Part shown: positions 12,058 to 21,537 of the stretch, in pieces | Numbering within the stretch: position 1 is the first letter of the stretch | Layout: every line of letters begins with the position of its first letter | Origin: Marinobacter nanhaiticus D15-8W | GTDB taxonomy: Bacteria > Pseudomonadota > Gammaproteobacteria > Pseudomonadales > Oleiphilaceae | Reading direction: 5' to 3' | DNA length: 64,000 bases | NCBI RefSeq assembly: GCF_036511935.1 | Contig: NZ_AP028878.1 | Location: 1,054,001-1,118,000 of the forward strand | Notes under the pieces: model-generated | The model's database searches: none | Told to the model about the DNA's origin: nothing | The model's input: only the letters and a program-made list of their open reading frames with translations | Made by a program: the position numbers and the translations under genes

Positions 12058-13224
12058 TTGAGTTCCTCGAGCCCGTACTCCGAAATCGACGTGGTGATGA
12101 TGGCCCGCGCTATCCAGCTTGCCTGGCGTGGCAGGTATTCTACGCATCCCAATCCACGGGTCGGCTGCGTGATCACGCGCGACGGGGAGGTCGTCGGGGA
12201 AGGGTGGCATGAGCGTGCCGGCGAGCCCCATGCGGAGATAAACGCGCTAAAGGCTGCCGGCTCGAAAGCGCGAGGCGCGACCGTTTACGTCACGCTGGAG
12301 CCCTGCAGTCATCATGGCCGCACACCGCCCTGTGCGGAAGCCCTCGTGGAGGCGGGTGTTGGTCGCGTTGTCGTGGCAATGACCGATCCCAATCCGGCAG
12401 TTTCGGGCCGAGGCCTTAAGCTTCTCGAACACGCGGGTATAGACGTGCTCCGAGGCGTGCTGGAAGCGGAGTCGGAGAAACTCAATCCCGGCTTCCTTAA
12501 GCATATGCGGACCGGTCGTCCTTTCTTCCGTATCAAGGTGGCTGCCAGCCTGGATGGACGCACGGCGATGGCCTCCGGTGAGAGCCAGTGGGTGACTGGC
12601 ACGGCTGCCCGGCGTGATGTGCAGCGGCTGCGTGCCAAGAGTGCAGCCATTCTCACAGGTATTGGCACTGTCCTGGCGGACGACCCCTCGCTTACGGTAC
12701 GTCCGGATGAGATGGGCGCGTTGGAGAACGCCGTGTCGCCGGGTGGACAGCCGCCACGGATTATTCTCGATCGGCTACTGCGTACACCGCCAACGGCCCG
12801 CATCCTAGCCAACGGACCGGTCTGGATTTTTTGCGATGCAGAATGTCTTACGTCGTCTCGCGCAGACGCGTTGCGCGCAAAGGGCGCGGTTCTGCATGGC
12901 GTATCGGCTGTTGCCAACCGCCTCGACCTGGATGCCGTCGCCCAGGTCCTGGGTGATGCTGGACTGAATGAGGTGCTGGTCGAAGCCGGCCCCGTCCTGT
13001 CCGGGGCGTTTGTCGGTGCGGGCCTGGCGGATGAGCTTTGGCTCTACCAGGCACCGGTTTTTCTCGGCAGCGATGGAATGCCCACCGTAACCCTGGCCAT
13101 CTCACGCATGGCCGACCGCAAACAATGGACCATCAGGGAGCGCCGCCAGGTTGGCGATGACCAGCGCCTGATCCTGATTCCGGTAATTCCGCCGTCCGGA
13201 CAAACAACGTCAGGGACGCACTGA
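12058..13224 (+). CDS. ribD: Bifunctional diaminohydroxyphosphoribosylaminopyrimidine deaminase / 5-amino-6-(5-phosphoribosylamino)uracil reductase
   Basis: RibD performs the second and third steps of riboflavin synthesis from the GTP branch. The N-terminal deaminase domain has the zinc motifs HAEINAL and PCSHHGRTPPC. The C-terminal reductase domain begins near FFRIKVAASLDGR. It has 388 residues. The start is taken as TTG at 12058 because AAGGG at 12046-12050 is well placed; an ATG 39 bases further in would remove the residues before the conserved domain. In many relatives riboflavin synthase (ribE) comes next, but here ribBA follows directly. Confidence 0.95.
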   Translation: MSSSSPYSEIDVVMMARAIQLAWRGRYSTHPNPRVGCVITRDGEVVGEGWHERAGEPHAEINALKAAGSKARGATVYVTLEPCSHHGRTPPCAEALVEAGVGRVVVAMTDPNPAVSGRGLKLLEHAGIDVLRGVLEAESEKLNPGFLKHMRTGRPFFRIKVAASLDGRTAMASGESQWVTGTAARRDVQRLRAKSAAILTGIGTVLADDPSLTVRPDEMGALENAVSPGGQPPRIILDRLLRTPPTARILANGPVWIFCDAECLTSSRADALRAKGAVLHGVSAVANRLDLDAVAQVLGDAGLNEVLVEAGPVLSGAFVGAGLADELWLYQAPVFLGSDGMPTVTLAISRMADRKQWTIRERRQVGDDQRLILIPVIPPSGQTTSGTH

Positions 13225-13269
13225 AGCCAGGCACGGACCTGTCACATGATTTGAGGGTGCAAGTTTCCT

Positions 13270-14382
13270 ATGGCACTGAATACGATTGAAGACATTATCG
13301 AAGATATCCGTCAGGGCAAGATGGTGATCCTGATGGACGACGAGGATCGCGAGAACGAAGGCGATCTCGTGATGGCTGCCGAATTCTGTACGCCTGAGGC
13401 TATCAACTTCATGGCCCGGTTCGGCCGAGGGCTGATCTGCATGCCAATGACCCATCAGCGCTGCGAGCAACTCGAATTGCCGCTGATGGTCCAGAAAAAT
13501 GCCTCAGGCTTCGGGACAAAATTCACATTGTCCATCGAGGCTGCCGAAGGAGTGAGCACCGGAATTTCCGCGGCTGATCGCGCCCGCACCGTACTCGCTG
13601 CGGTAGCGAAGGATGCGAAGCCGTCTGACCTTGTCCAGCCGGGTCACATATTCCCATTGATGAGCGATCCCGGTGGCGTCTTGAGCCGCGCCGGCCATAC
13701 CGAAGCTTCCTGCGACCTGGCGGCCCTCGCCGGCGCCGAACCGGCGGGTGTGATCTGCGAGATCATGAACGAAGATGGCACCATGGCGCGCCGTGAAGAT
13801 CTCGAAGCCTTTGCCGAGCAGCACGGCCTCAAGATCGGCACCATTGCGGACCTGATCCACTACCGGACGCTGCACGAGCGTACGATCGAGTGTATCGAAG
13901 GCTACGATCTTGAAACCGAACACGGTGTCTTCAAGCTCCATTCCTACCGGGACACGATCCAGGGCGGCACCCACCTTGCTCTGACCATGGGTGAAATTCG
14001 CAAGGAGGATCCGGTGCTGGTGCGCGTCCACATCACGGATACCTTGCGGGACCTGCTGGGTGCACGTCGCTCCGGCTCGCACAGCTGGCCTTTGCATCAT
14101 GCGCTGGAGACGGTGGCCGAAGAAGGGCGCGGTGTCGTCGTGCTCCTGAACGGTCTCGAAGATAGTCATAACCTGGATGAGCGGATCCAGGAATTTTTCG
14201 AGCAGCGTCGGCCGATGTCTACCAAAGGCAGTTCCGGCGTTTACTTCACTGTCGGTACCGGTTCCCAGATCCTGCGCGATTTGGGCGTTGGCAAGATGCG
14301 TCTGCTCAGTGCACCAATCAAGTTCTCCGCCATTTCCGGTTTCGATCTGGAAGTGGTCGAGTATCTGCCCTATAACCCTTAA
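13270..14382 (+). CDS. ribBA: 3,4-dihydroxy-2-butanone 4-phosphate synthase fused to a degenerate GTP cyclohydrolase II domain (RibBX type)
   Basis: The first 200 residues form an intact RibB domain that makes 3,4-dihydroxy-2-butanone 4-phosphate from ribulose 5-phosphate ([11 protein letters not shown] acidic motif, [14 protein letters not shown] region). The second half aligns with GTP cyclohydrolase II, but the expected zinc motif C-x10-C-x-C is missing: the equivalent stretch reads [20 protein letters not shown], with no cysteine. The C-terminal half should therefore lack cyclohydrolase activity. This matches the RibBX variant known in Proteobacteria, so a separate ribA is expected elsewhere. 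Length is 370 residues. It lies between ribD and ribH. Confidence 0.93.
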   Translation: MALNTIEDIIEDIRQGKMVILMDDEDRENEGDLVMAAEFCTPEAINFMARFGRGLICMPMTHQRCEQLELPLMVQKNASGFGTKFTLSIEAAEGVSTGISAADRARTVLAAVAKDAKPSDLVQPGHIFPLMSDPGGVLSRAGHTEASCDLAALAGAEPAGVICEIMNEDGTMARREDLEAFAEQHGLKIGTIADLIHYRTLHERTIECIEGYDLETEHGVFKLHSYRDTIQGGTHLALTMGEIRKEDPVLVRVHITDTLRDLLGARRSGSHSWPLHHALETVAEEGRGVVVLLNGLEDSHNLDERIQEFFEQRRPMSTKGSSGVYFTVGTGSQILRDLGVGKMRLLSAPIKFSAISGFDLEVVEYLPYNP

Positions 14383-14426
14383 TCAGCCGGCGTTACCCTG
14401 ATCTGAGCCGGAAACAGGAGTCTTAC

Positions 14427-14903
14427 ATGTCTGGAATCAAGACGCTGGAAGGTGATTTCACCAACTGCAGCGGGCGCTATGCCCTGGTGATTGGCCGTTT
14501 CAACGCCTTCGTGGTGGAAAGCCTGGTGGAGGGTGCGATCGATACGCTGCGCCGTCACGGTATCGCCGAGAGTGACATCACCGTGGTTCGGGTGCCTGGC
14601 GCCTATGAAATGCCGCTGGCCGTCAAGCGCGTCGCTCAGACCGGCGACTACGACGCTATTATCGCCCTGGGTGCGGTGATTCGTGGCGGCACGCCTCACT
14701 TCGACTACGTCGCTGGCGAAGCCTCCAGCGGGATTGGCGCCGTGAGCCTGGAGACTGATGTCCCGGTCGCATTCGGTGTGTTGACTGTCGATTCCATCGA
14801 GCAGGCGATCGAGCGTTCCGGTACCAAGGCTGGCAACAAAGGCGCCGAGGCTGCCGTGACCGCGCTGGAAATGGTCAGTCTGTTCAAGAAGATAGGTGAA
14901 TGA
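14427..14903 (+). CDS. ribH: 6,7-dimethyl-8-ribityllumazine synthase
   Basis: RibH condenses 5-amino-6-ribitylaminouracil with dihydroxybutanone phosphate to lumazine, the penultimate riboflavin step. The 158 residues show the RFN(A)F substrate loop near the N-terminus, the GAYEMP segment and the [15 protein letters not shown] motif with its catalytic histidine. The ATG at 14427 has ACAGGAG just upstream. Its stop overlaps the nusB start by four bases (ATGA), a sign of translational coupling. Confidence 0.97.
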   Translation: MSGIKTLEGDFTNCSGRYALVIGRFNAFVVESLVEGAIDTLRRHGIAESDITVVRVPGAYEMPLAVKRVAQTGDYDAIIALGAVIRGGTPHFDYVAGEASSGIGAVSLETDVPVAFGVLTVDSIEQAIERSGTKAGNKGAEAAVTALEMVSLFKKIGE

Positions 14904-15379
14904 TGAGCGATCAGGAAACGACCTCGCCAGAAGCGCCGGGAAGCGGTGCACCAAAGGCGGGTGAGCGCCGTCGGGCACGCATCCTGGCGATGCAGGCGCT
15001 TTACCACCGCCATTACTCCAAGAGCCCGGTCAGCGATATCGAGGCGGAGTTCATGGTGGACAACGATATGTCCAAGATCGACTCAGCCTATTTCCGCGAC
15101 CTCTTGCGTGGTGTTCATCGTGAACAGGCGGATCTGGACAAGACTTTCGAGCCTTTTCTCGATCGCCCGCTGGGTGAAGTGGACCCCATCGAGCTGGCCA
15201 TCGTTCGCCTGGGGACCTATGAACTCAAGCACCGCATCGACGTGCCGTATCGCGTTGTTATCAACGAGGGTATCGAGCTGGCCAAGCGCTTCGGCGGCAC
15301 GGAAGGTCACAAGTTCGTCAACAGTATCCTGGACAAGCTCAGCCGCCGGCTGCGCCTGGCGGAAACCCGCCCCCGCTGA
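14900..15379 (+). CDS. nusB: Transcription antitermination factor NusB
   Basis: NusB binds boxA RNA with NusE (S10) in rRNA antitermination. It has 159 residues, all helical, with the family sequence [13 protein letters not shown] near the N-terminus and the C-terminal [27 protein letters not shown] segment's core motifs. Two adjacent ATGs (14900 and 14903) are possible starts; the first overlaps the ribH stop. thiL follows after three bases. Confidence 0.96.
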   Translation: MMSDQETTSPEAPGSGAPKAGERRRARILAMQALYHRHYSKSPVSDIEAEFMVDNDMSKIDSAYFRDLLRGVHREQADLDKTFEPFLDRPLGEVDPIELAIVRLGTYELKHRIDVPYRVVINEGIELAKRFGGTEGHKFVNSILDKLSRRLRLAETRPR

Positions 15380-15382
15380 AGC

Positions 15383-16324
15383 ATGGGCGAGTTCGAACTT
15401 ATCAGGCAGGTGTTTGAGCCTGTCGCCCGCTTGAGCCGGACGCCGGGCCTGATCCTGGGTATCGGTGACGACTGCGCCATACAGCGCATACCGGAAGGTC
15501 ACGAACTCGTCTTTTCCGTGGACACCCTGGTCGAGGGTGTTCACTTTCCCCGAGACTATAATCCCGAATACTTGGCAACGCGTGCCCTCGCGGTCGCTGT
15601 CAGCGATCTTGCTGCCATGGGCGCCGATCCGGTTTGCTATACCCTTGCGTTGACACTACCTCGCGCAGATCGCCCCTGGCTGGAGCGCTTTGGACGCACG
15701 TTAGCGCACACCAGTCGTGCTTTTGGCATTGCTCTCGCCGGTGGCGATACGACCCGTGGCCCACTTGCAGTTACGATTCAGGTCCACGGTACGGTGCCGG
15801 TCGGGCAGGCGCTGATGCGCGGTGGTGCGAAGCCGGGGGATAACGTTGTCGTGTCGGGCAGTCTGGGCGACGCTGCTGAAGCGTTGAACTGGCTTGACGT
15901 TGAAGCCGGCCAGAAGACGAATGTGTTACTCGATCGTTATCATCGGCCCCAGCCCAGGTTGCAGTTAGGTCAATATCTACGTGGCCGGGCCAGCGCAGCG
16001 ATCGATATCTCCGATGGGCTGGCAGCCGATCTGGGGCATATTCTGGAAGCATCAGGCGTGGGTGCGCGGCTCGATCTTGCGTTGCTTCCGCTTTCCGCCG
16101 CGCTGGCAGAGGTTGCAGGGAGTAATGCGACGAGGCAGGCGCTAAACGGTGGCGACGACTATGAACTCTGCTTTACGGTGCCGAAGTCGCAGTGGTTGGA
16201 AGTCCAGCAAAGCCGCGAAGAAACGCTCACGGTAATTGGCGAAATTGTGGAAACGCCGGGGCTTCAGCTACAAAACGCGTCAGGGCTGGAATGCGGAGAG
16301 GGCGGCTACGATCACTTTCGCTAA
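15383..16324 (+). CDS. thiL: Thiamine-monophosphate kinase
   Basis: ThiL phosphorylates thiamine monophosphate to the active cofactor. It has 313 residues, with the PurM-like GIGDDCA metal site near the N-terminus, LAVAVSDLAAMGADP, and GGDTTRG. It ends the ribD-thiL block. In many gammaproteobacteria pgpA comes next; here it does not, and the next gene lies on the other strand. Confidence 0.96.
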   Translation: MGEFELIRQVFEPVARLSRTPGLILGIGDDCAIQRIPEGHELVFSVDTLVEGVHFPRDYNPEYLATRALAVAVSDLAAMGADPVCYTLALTLPRADRPWLERFGRTLAHTSRAFGIALAGGDTTRGPLAVTIQVHGTVPVGQALMRGGAKPGDNVVVSGSLGDAAEALNWLDVEAGQKTNVLLDRYHRPQPRLQLGQYLRGRASAAIDISDGLAADLGHILEASGVGARLDLALLPLSAALAEVAGSNATRQALNGGDDYELCFTVPKSQWLEVQQSREETLTVIGEIVETPGLQLQNASGLECGEGGYDHFR

Positions 16325-16404
16325 CTCAATGATGTCCACGCGGACGAAATTGCTATGAGAGCAAGAGTGACGAGCTGCGTGTTCGTGCCATCATCCAAAG
16401 GCTA

Positions 16405-16608
16405 TTAATGTAGCGCAACGTCGTCTGGCAGTAGCTCGACCACGTGCAAGAAGCGCCGCAGCCCAATTTCTGCGCGGTCCCTCGACGCGAAGGGTCCGCT
16501 GTCGAAGCCCTCACGCGTGGTGAAGTACCACTTGCTACCGACACAGAAGAAACGGCTGCTGCGGAAAGGGACTGTCCCCTGCTCTCCATGCCTGTTCCTG
16601 GTATCCAT
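16405..16608 (-). CDS. Small DUF6316-like protein
   Basis: A 67-residue basic, soluble protein. The block FFCVGSKWYFTTREG followed by GPFASRDRAE and a short C-terminal helix matches, from memory, the DUF6316 family found in Pseudomonas and Marinobacter-type genomes. Function is unknown. The ATG at 16608 is the only start that keeps the whole conserved block. It is convergent with thiL. A longer antisense frame overlapping it (16353-16589) has no recognisable similarity. Family assignment is by recall of the motif, so moderate. Confidence 0.6.
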   Translation of the reverse strand: MDTRNRHGEQGTVPFRSSRFFCVGSKWYFTTREGFDSGPFASRDRAEIGLRRFLHVVELLPDDVALH

Positions 16609-16878
16609 TATCCTGCTCCCGTCCTCTGTAACGTTTTGGTTTCTCAGTGATCTGTCACGTTTCTGGATGCCGATAGCCCCAATTTAAATCATGTCTGGCG
16701 AAATTCAATACAAAGTTACGTTTGTAATGTGACACTGGATGAATTGTCAGAGAGGCGATTAGCCGCAGGCTTTCGCGCTTATCTTGCGCTTACCTCAGGC
16801 AATCGTCAAAATGCCGATTCGGTCGCGGTGCTGCCGCGGCTCACCTTCTGCTCACAGAATTATCGTCGCGAGGTTTTC

Positions 16879-17619
16879 ATGTCATCAGGTCTTAACAGGC
16901 AGGGGCTCGCAAGCCACCTGAAGCTGTTCTTTGCGTTGTCTGTCGCTCTTGTAATGGCAGGCTGCGGCACGACATTCAAGAGCGTTCAGACCTGGGAGGG
17001 CCCCTCGGCTGAACGGAACCAGATCGCGATCCTGGAAAAGCCCGGCTCGGTCAAGGTATTGTCCGTCAACGGTCGGGATATGGATAACTTCCTGATGGAC
17101 GACATCGAGCTGAACTACGAGCTCCTGCCTGGCCAGAATACCGTGGTGTTCACCTACAAGACGATCTGGGCCAAGAAGACGGTAGTGGAAGACGGCGAGT
17201 CCAAAGTGACTGCCATTGAAACCGATCCGCAGCAGGTGGTGATCAATGCGCAGGCCGGCGAAACCTACTCGTTCGTGGTGCCGGAGCCGCAGACGCAGCG
17301 GGAGGCGGAGCGTCTCGCGGAGAATTTCCAGGCGACCATCGTTAACGGGAATAGCCGCCAGGTTGCCCAATCGACCGACTACGTGGCGCCCAAACCACAG
17401 CTGCCTACGTTGAATGCCTCTGGTCAGCAGGTTGCGCCGGCCCCTGTCCAAACGCAGCCAGCGGGGGCTTCTGCAGCCAATGGAGCTAACGCGCCGTCGG
17501 GTGCCGCCACGGTGTCGCCTGCTGCCAATGGCCTGCCCACGCTGGAAGGCCTGAAACTGCTTTGGGAGCGCGCCAGTACTGAAGAGAAGAAAGATTTCCT
17601 GCGCTGGGCATTCCAGTAA
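16879..17619 (+). CDS. Lipoprotein, DUF2057/YccT-like
   Basis: A 246-residue predicted lipoprotein. The signal peptide has a hydrophobic core (LKLFFALSVALVMAGC) and the lipobox puts the lipidated cysteine at residue 29. The mature part opens with a beta-rich region (VKVLSVNGRDM, ELLPGQNTVVFTYKTIW) like the DUF2057/YccT family, then an Ala/Pro/Gln-rich linker (about residues 175-220) and a short C-terminal helix. The ATG at 16879 is chosen because GAGG lies at about 16870-16873 and the signal peptide then sits at the N-terminus; an upstream in-frame GTG at 16729 would bury it. Function unknown. Confidence 0.75.
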   Translation: MSSGLNRQGLASHLKLFFALSVALVMAGCGTTFKSVQTWEGPSAERNQIAILEKPGSVKVLSVNGRDMDNFLMDDIELNYELLPGQNTVVFTYKTIWAKKTVVEDGESKVTAIETDPQQVVINAQAGETYSFVVPEPQTQREAERLAENFQATIVNGNSRQVAQSTDYVAPKPQLPTLNASGQQVAPAPVQTQPAGASAANGANAPSGAATVSPAANGLPTLEGLKLLWERASTEEKKDFLRWAFQ

Positions 17620-17626
17620 TACGTGC

Positions 17627-17659
17627 TTCGGGAAGACAGCCAGCCGCCGTTTTCCCGAA
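17627..17659. terminator. Inverted repeat between convergent genes
   Basis: 8-bp perfect arms TTCGGGAA (17627-17634) and TTCCCGAA (17652-17659) between the lipoprotein gene and the convergent WS/DGAT gene. No clear T-run, so its terminator role is a guess. Confidence 0.35.
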
Positions 17660-17686
17660 TCCCGCCTTTCCGATCCGAGCTGGATA

Positions 17687-19240
17687 TCAGCGCCGTAGAC
17701 GTCCGACTGACTTCCGGATGGCACCTTCGATCATGTTCAGCGTGTCGTCCAGTAGCGTCGAGCCATGTTTATTGGGCTCCAGCTCTTCAGGCATTTCCGC
17801 CGGTAGCTCGTTAGCCGCTTCCTCGATACTTTCCAGACTGGGCTCCACCAGCTCTATCAGTCGTTGACCGTCCGGCACCACGTCCGGACACAGAGTGAAG
17901 TTCAGCGTCAGTCGGCCTTCGTAGCTGACCGCCACCACGACCAGCCCCATACTGTCGAACAACGGTGCCGTATTGTACTGGTGAGTCAGCTTCGCGCCCT
18001 GCAAATACAAGGGCACCTGCGGTCCGGGCACATTGGTAATCGGAACGTTGAATACCGGCTGGTAGCGCTGTGCAAGTTGCAACTCAGTGTAGAGTCGTGC
18101 AGACAGGGCAAGCATGGTGGAGGGCACCAGCTCAGTCAGTCGATCTGCCGCTATGGCCTCCTGGTACGGTTCGGAGGCCACGGCGTTCCAGTGGATGCGG
18201 CGAATTCGGGTCGCTGGACAGCGTTCGTTGGTGGCCAGGTCCAGGAGCATGGCGGACATCTGGTTGCCAGTGGGCCGTCGCAGACTCTTTGAGCGTACCG
18301 AGACGGGCGTCATGGCAACCAGCGAGCGGTCCAGGCTGATATTGTGCTCCTCCATGTAACGTCGCAGGATCTCCGCGCAGAGTCCCAGAACCACGTCGTT
18401 CAGCGTGACATCGCCGATAGAAGCCTTGATGGATTTGAGGCGGGATAAAGGCAGGCTCTTTCCGAGCACCCGGCGATTGCTGGTGATCTGTCGGTTGAAG
18501 GGGCTGTTGGGTGCTGAGAAGAGCGGCAGCGGTAAGGGTAGTCTGCGTAACTGCTTCTGGATCATGCCGCGGGTAGTCGCCTGGACGGCGGTTGAAGCCA
18601 GGGAGGCGATGCGAAACGGCTTGCGTAGCAGGTTGGCACCGACATGCATGAGAGCCCTCTGGTCCGTTGGGGCTGGGCGCGGACGCCAGGGCTGGGGCGG
18701 CTTGATTGAATCCGGGTGGGGGCTGTATTCCAACAGCTTGCCCATGATTTCCTCGCCGCTGAAGGCGTCAATCGCCGCGTGGTGCAGGCGTACGATGAGT
18801 GCAAACCCAGCCCCCTCGTCGGGTGGCGGCGAGTCGGCTGTCCGTTCCCCAGTATGCGTGTTCAGGCCGTCGACGAAGGTGATGTGCCAGAGGGGGCGGT
18901 CCCGTTTCAACGGTTCCTGCAGTATGCGGGAAGCCAGGGCGAGGAGGCTGTCCTGATCATTACGGGCGCCCATTTTAACATAGGCCAAGTGGCGCTCGAT
19001 GCTGAAGTCGGCGTCGTCGACCCAGTAGGGATGGCCTAGGCGGAACGGTACCTGCTGTAGCTTCTCGCGGAAGAAAGGCACTACATGCAGGCGACTCCGC
19101 AAGTAGGCCACGAAGGTGCTGAACGAGAGGGGCGCCTGGCGGTCCTGGCCGTCGAATATGTAGATACCGCCGATGTGCATAGGCGCGGTGTCGGATTCCA
19201 GATAGAGAAACGAGGCATCCAGTTCGGACAGCTGCCGCAT
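17687..19240 (-). CDS. Wax ester synthase / diacylglycerol acyltransferase (WS/DGAT)
   Basis: WS/DGAT enzymes esterify acyl-CoA with fatty alcohols or diacylglycerol, making storage wax esters or triacylglycerol; they are characteristic of Marinobacter and Acinetobacter. The 517 residues carry the family opening LSELDASFLYLES, the PLW motif at 116-118, the catalytic histidines at 153-154 and an NDVVLG motif in the second half. The active-site motif reads HHAAIDA instead of the usual HHxxxDG, so its last glycine is alanine. GGAG lies just before the ATG at 19240. Monocistronic; several paralogs are usual in such genomes. Confidence 0.92.
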   Translation of the reverse strand: MRQLSELDASFLYLESDTAPMHIGGIYIFDGQDRQAPLSFSTFVAYLRSRLHVVPFFREKLQQVPFRLGHPYWVDDADFSIERHLAYVKMGARNDQDSLLALASRILQEPLKRDRPLWHITFVDGLNTHTGERTADSPPPDEGAGFALIVRLHHAAIDAFSGEEIMGKLLEYSPHPDSIKPPQPWRPRPAPTDQRALMHVGANLLRKPFRIASLASTAVQATTRGMIQKQLRRLPLPLPLFSAPNSPFNRQITSNRRVLGKSLPLSRLKSIKASIGDVTLNDVVLGLCAEILRRYMEEHNISLDRSLVAMTPVSVRSKSLRRPTGNQMSAMLLDLATNERCPATRIRRIHWNAVASEPYQEAIAADRLTELVPSTMLALSARLYTELQLAQRYQPVFNVPITNVPGPQVPLYLQGAKLTHQYNTAPLFDSMGLVVVAVSYEGRLTLNFTLCPDVVPDGQRLIELVEPSLESIEEAANELPAEMPEELEPNKHGSTLLDDTLNMIEGAIRKSVGRLRR

Positions 19241-19451
19241 GTAACACTCCCTGCGTTGTCGGCCTGGGGCGATCCCGGTTAACCCTGCGCCCTACGGCGC
19301 TCAATACGACACGCTCTCGGGCGCTTGGGAACAACCGGCGTCTCCCTCGACATTGGCTTGGTAACGGGTCGCCATTATTGCGCCCCCCGCGCCAGGGCGT
19401 CGAGTGTCATAACGGGCTTTTTTGGCAAGACTTTGTCCGCTACAACGCCTT

Positions 19452-20393
19452 TCAATTGGTGTGCGGGTCAATCCAGCGGCTGAACTGGTTCGGCTCGGAG
19501 AGCTTATCCCAAAACCACCTTAGCGCGTTCCCCTGACACACCTGGTCGTTACCCTGGCTTTCCTGATGTCTGACCAGGTGGAGTATGACCGGTTGACGTA
19601 CGGCCTCCACTTCAAGCTCCACCAGCTTGCCTGCCGCCAGTAGCTCGCGAACGCGAGGCTCCGGCAGCCAGCCAACACCGAGCCCTGCAACCTGCGCGCT
19701 GATCTTCTGATCCAGGTTCGTCACGGTAATGGTCCGCTGTCGATTGAAGATGCCCGCAGTAGCCGGTTGCAGATGGCGCGAACTGTCAGCCGCGACGATA
19801 GCCGGATACTGCGCCAGCACCTCCTCCTGGATAGGGCCGGCCTCCTGCGTAAGCGGATGATCCGGCGCCACCGCGTAGACGAACGGCACCTGTCCCAGAA
19901 TGCGGGTAACGAAAGGGCCCGCCGGGCGGCTGACGGAATCGGCGCCAAAGACCAGATCGACCCGGCGACATTGGAGCGCGTCCCAGGCACCGGCGAAGAC
20001 TTCCTCCACCAACTGGATTTCGACCGGGACATCCAGTGCCTGGAATTCACGGACCACCGCAAAAAGCGCGTCCATTGGCAGCAGGCTGTTGACCGCAATC
20101 TTGATCCTCGTCTCCCAGCCCTGGGCGACCTGCTTGGTTGCGTGGGCCAGCGCATCGGTCGCGTCGAGCAGCGCCCGGCCTTCGTTGAGCAGGTAGAGGC
20201 CGGCCGGGGTCAGTTTGGCGCGGTGGCCAGAGCGGTCAAAAATATCGATGCCCAGATCGTCCTCAAGTTTCTGCACGGTGTAGCTGATGGCTGACGGAAC
20301 CCGGAAAAGCTCGGCAGCGGCGCCAGCAAAGCTCCCTCTCCGGTCAATGGCATCAAGGACTTTCAGGGCATCGATGGTTATCGCGTTATGCAT
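19452..20393 (-). CDS. LysR-family transcriptional regulator
   Basis: 313 residues with the usual N-terminal winged helix-turn-helix (about 5-65; ALKVLDAIDRRGSFAGAAAELFRVPSAISYTVQKLE block) and a periplasmic-binding-protein-like effector domain. It is divergent from the glutathionyl-hydroquinone reductase gene with 143 bases between, the classic arrangement for a LysR regulator and its target. The inducer is unknown; quinones or electrophiles would fit the target. Confidence 0.92.
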   Translation of the reverse strand: MHNAITIDALKVLDAIDRRGSFAGAAAELFRVPSAISYTVQKLEDDLGIDIFDRSGHRAKLTPAGLYLLNEGRALLDATDALAHATKQVAQGWETRIKIAVNSLLPMDALFAVVREFQALDVPVEIQLVEEVFAGAWDALQCRRVDLVFGADSVSRPAGPFVTRILGQVPFVYAVAPDHPLTQEAGPIQEEVLAQYPAIVAADSSRHLQPATAGIFNRQRTITVTNLDQKISAQVAGLGVGWLPEPRVRELLAAGKLVELEVEAVRQPVILHLVRHQESQGNDQVCQGNALRWFWDKLSEPNQFSRWIDPHTN

Positions 20394-20536
20394 GTTCAGA
20401 CATTCTGAATGAATCGGCCAGAAATCATCGTTTGTGTGGCTTTCAGTGTAATCGTAGTCTCAAGGCATACACCAGTCGGTTTGAGTATGAGCCGATGTTC
20501 TCTTGCTGAAGTGATCTACACCTAGAGGAGACCACC
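20394..20536. promoter_or_regulatory. Shared regulatory region of the lysR-type gene and the hydroquinone reductase gene
   Basis: 143-base divergent intergenic region expected to hold the LysR operator and both promoters. A GAGGAG ribosome binding site (about 20525-20530) precedes the ATG at 20537. I could not pick out a confident T-N11-A box by eye. Confidence 0.4.
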
Positions 20537-21535
20537 ATGGGATTGTTGGTTGACGGTAAATGGCAGGACAAGTGGTACGACACCGCAAAGACCGGCGGAA
20601 AATTCGAGCGCGAAAAGGCCCGCTTCAGGAATTGGGTCACGGCCGACGGCTCTCCTGGCCCCTCTGGAAAGGGGGGCTTTGCCGGTGAGTCGGACCGGTA
20701 TCACCTCTATGTTTCCATGGCCTGCCCCTGGGCGCATCGCACGTTGGTCTTCAGGGCGCTAAAAGGCCTGGAGCCGCATACCTCGGTTTCGGTAGTGCAT
20801 CCGCACATGCTGGAAAATGGCTGGGAATTCCGTCGGGACGACCCTGCGCATCGTGACCATGTCAACGGCAAGCGGTTCCTGCATGAGGTCTATACCCAGG
20901 TGGCGCCGGACTACACCGGGCGGGTAACTGTTCCTGTACTTTTCGATCGCAAAACCGGCGACATCGTCAGTAACGAATCTGCCGAGATCATTCGTATGTT
21001 CAATAGCGCATTCGACCACCTCGAAGGTGTTCGAGGGGGCATTGATTTCTACCCGCAGGCGTTGCGCGACGAGATTGAGGCTGTTAACGAGCGGGTGTAC
21101 GACACGGTCAATAACGGCGTGTACAAGGCAGGGTTTGCGACGGCCCAGGATGCCTACGAAAAGGCTTACAACGAACTATTCGACTCTCTCGACTGGCTCG
21201 ACTCGCGTCTGGCTGATCAGCGTTATCTGGTCGGCAATACGCCCACCGAGGCGGATTGGCGACTGTTCACCACGCTGGTACGTTTCGATGCCGTGTACTA
21301 CGGTCACTTCAAGTGCAATCGGCAGCAGTTGGCGAGCTTTGGCAACCTGTCAGGCTATCTGCGCGACCTTTATCAGGTACAGGGCGTGGCGAAGACTGTG
21401 GATATTGAGCAGATCAAGCAGCACTACTACGTCAGTCAGCGGACCGTCAATCCGACCCAGATTGTGCCCGTCGGTCCTCAACTGGACTTCGTGGCATCCC
21501 ATGGGCGTGAGTCATTGGGGCCTGACGTCGCATAG
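20537..21535 (+). CDS. Glutathionyl-hydroquinone reductase (YqjG/ECM4 type)
   Basis: A 332-residue Xi-class glutathione transferase that reduces glutathionyl-hydroquinones to hydroquinones. The catalytic cysteine is Cys63 in the motif ACPWAHRT, the same position as in the E. coli YqjG protein, and the C-terminal all-helical GST domain is complete. It is divergent from a LysR regulator that probably controls it, and it ends two bases from the convergent ispB stop. Role: detoxification of quinone and aromatic electrophiles. Confidence 0.93.
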   Translation: MGLLVDGKWQDKWYDTAKTGGKFEREKARFRNWVTADGSPGPSGKGGFAGESDRYHLYVSMACPWAHRTLVFRALKGLEPHTSVSVVHPHMLENGWEFRRDDPAHRDHVNGKRFLHEVYTQVAPDYTGRVTVPVLFDRKTGDIVSNESAEIIRMFNSAFDHLEGVRGGIDFYPQALRDEIEAVNERVYDTVNNGVYKAGFATAQDAYEKAYNELFDSLDWLDSRLADQRYLVGNTPTEADWRLFTTLVRFDAVYYGHFKCNRQQLASFGNLSGYLRDLYQVQGVAKTVDIEQIKQHYYVSQRTVNPTQIVPVGPQLDFVASHGRESLGPDVA

Positions 21536-21537
21536 CG

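Noticed and set aside
13225..13269. FMN riboswitch before ribBA
   Set aside because: Only 45 bases separate ribD and ribBA, too few for the aptamer.
16729..16878. N-terminal extension of the DUF2057-like lipoprotein from a GTG start
   Set aside because: It would place 50 non-conserved residues before a clear lipoprotein signal peptide; the ATG at 16879 has a ribosome binding site.
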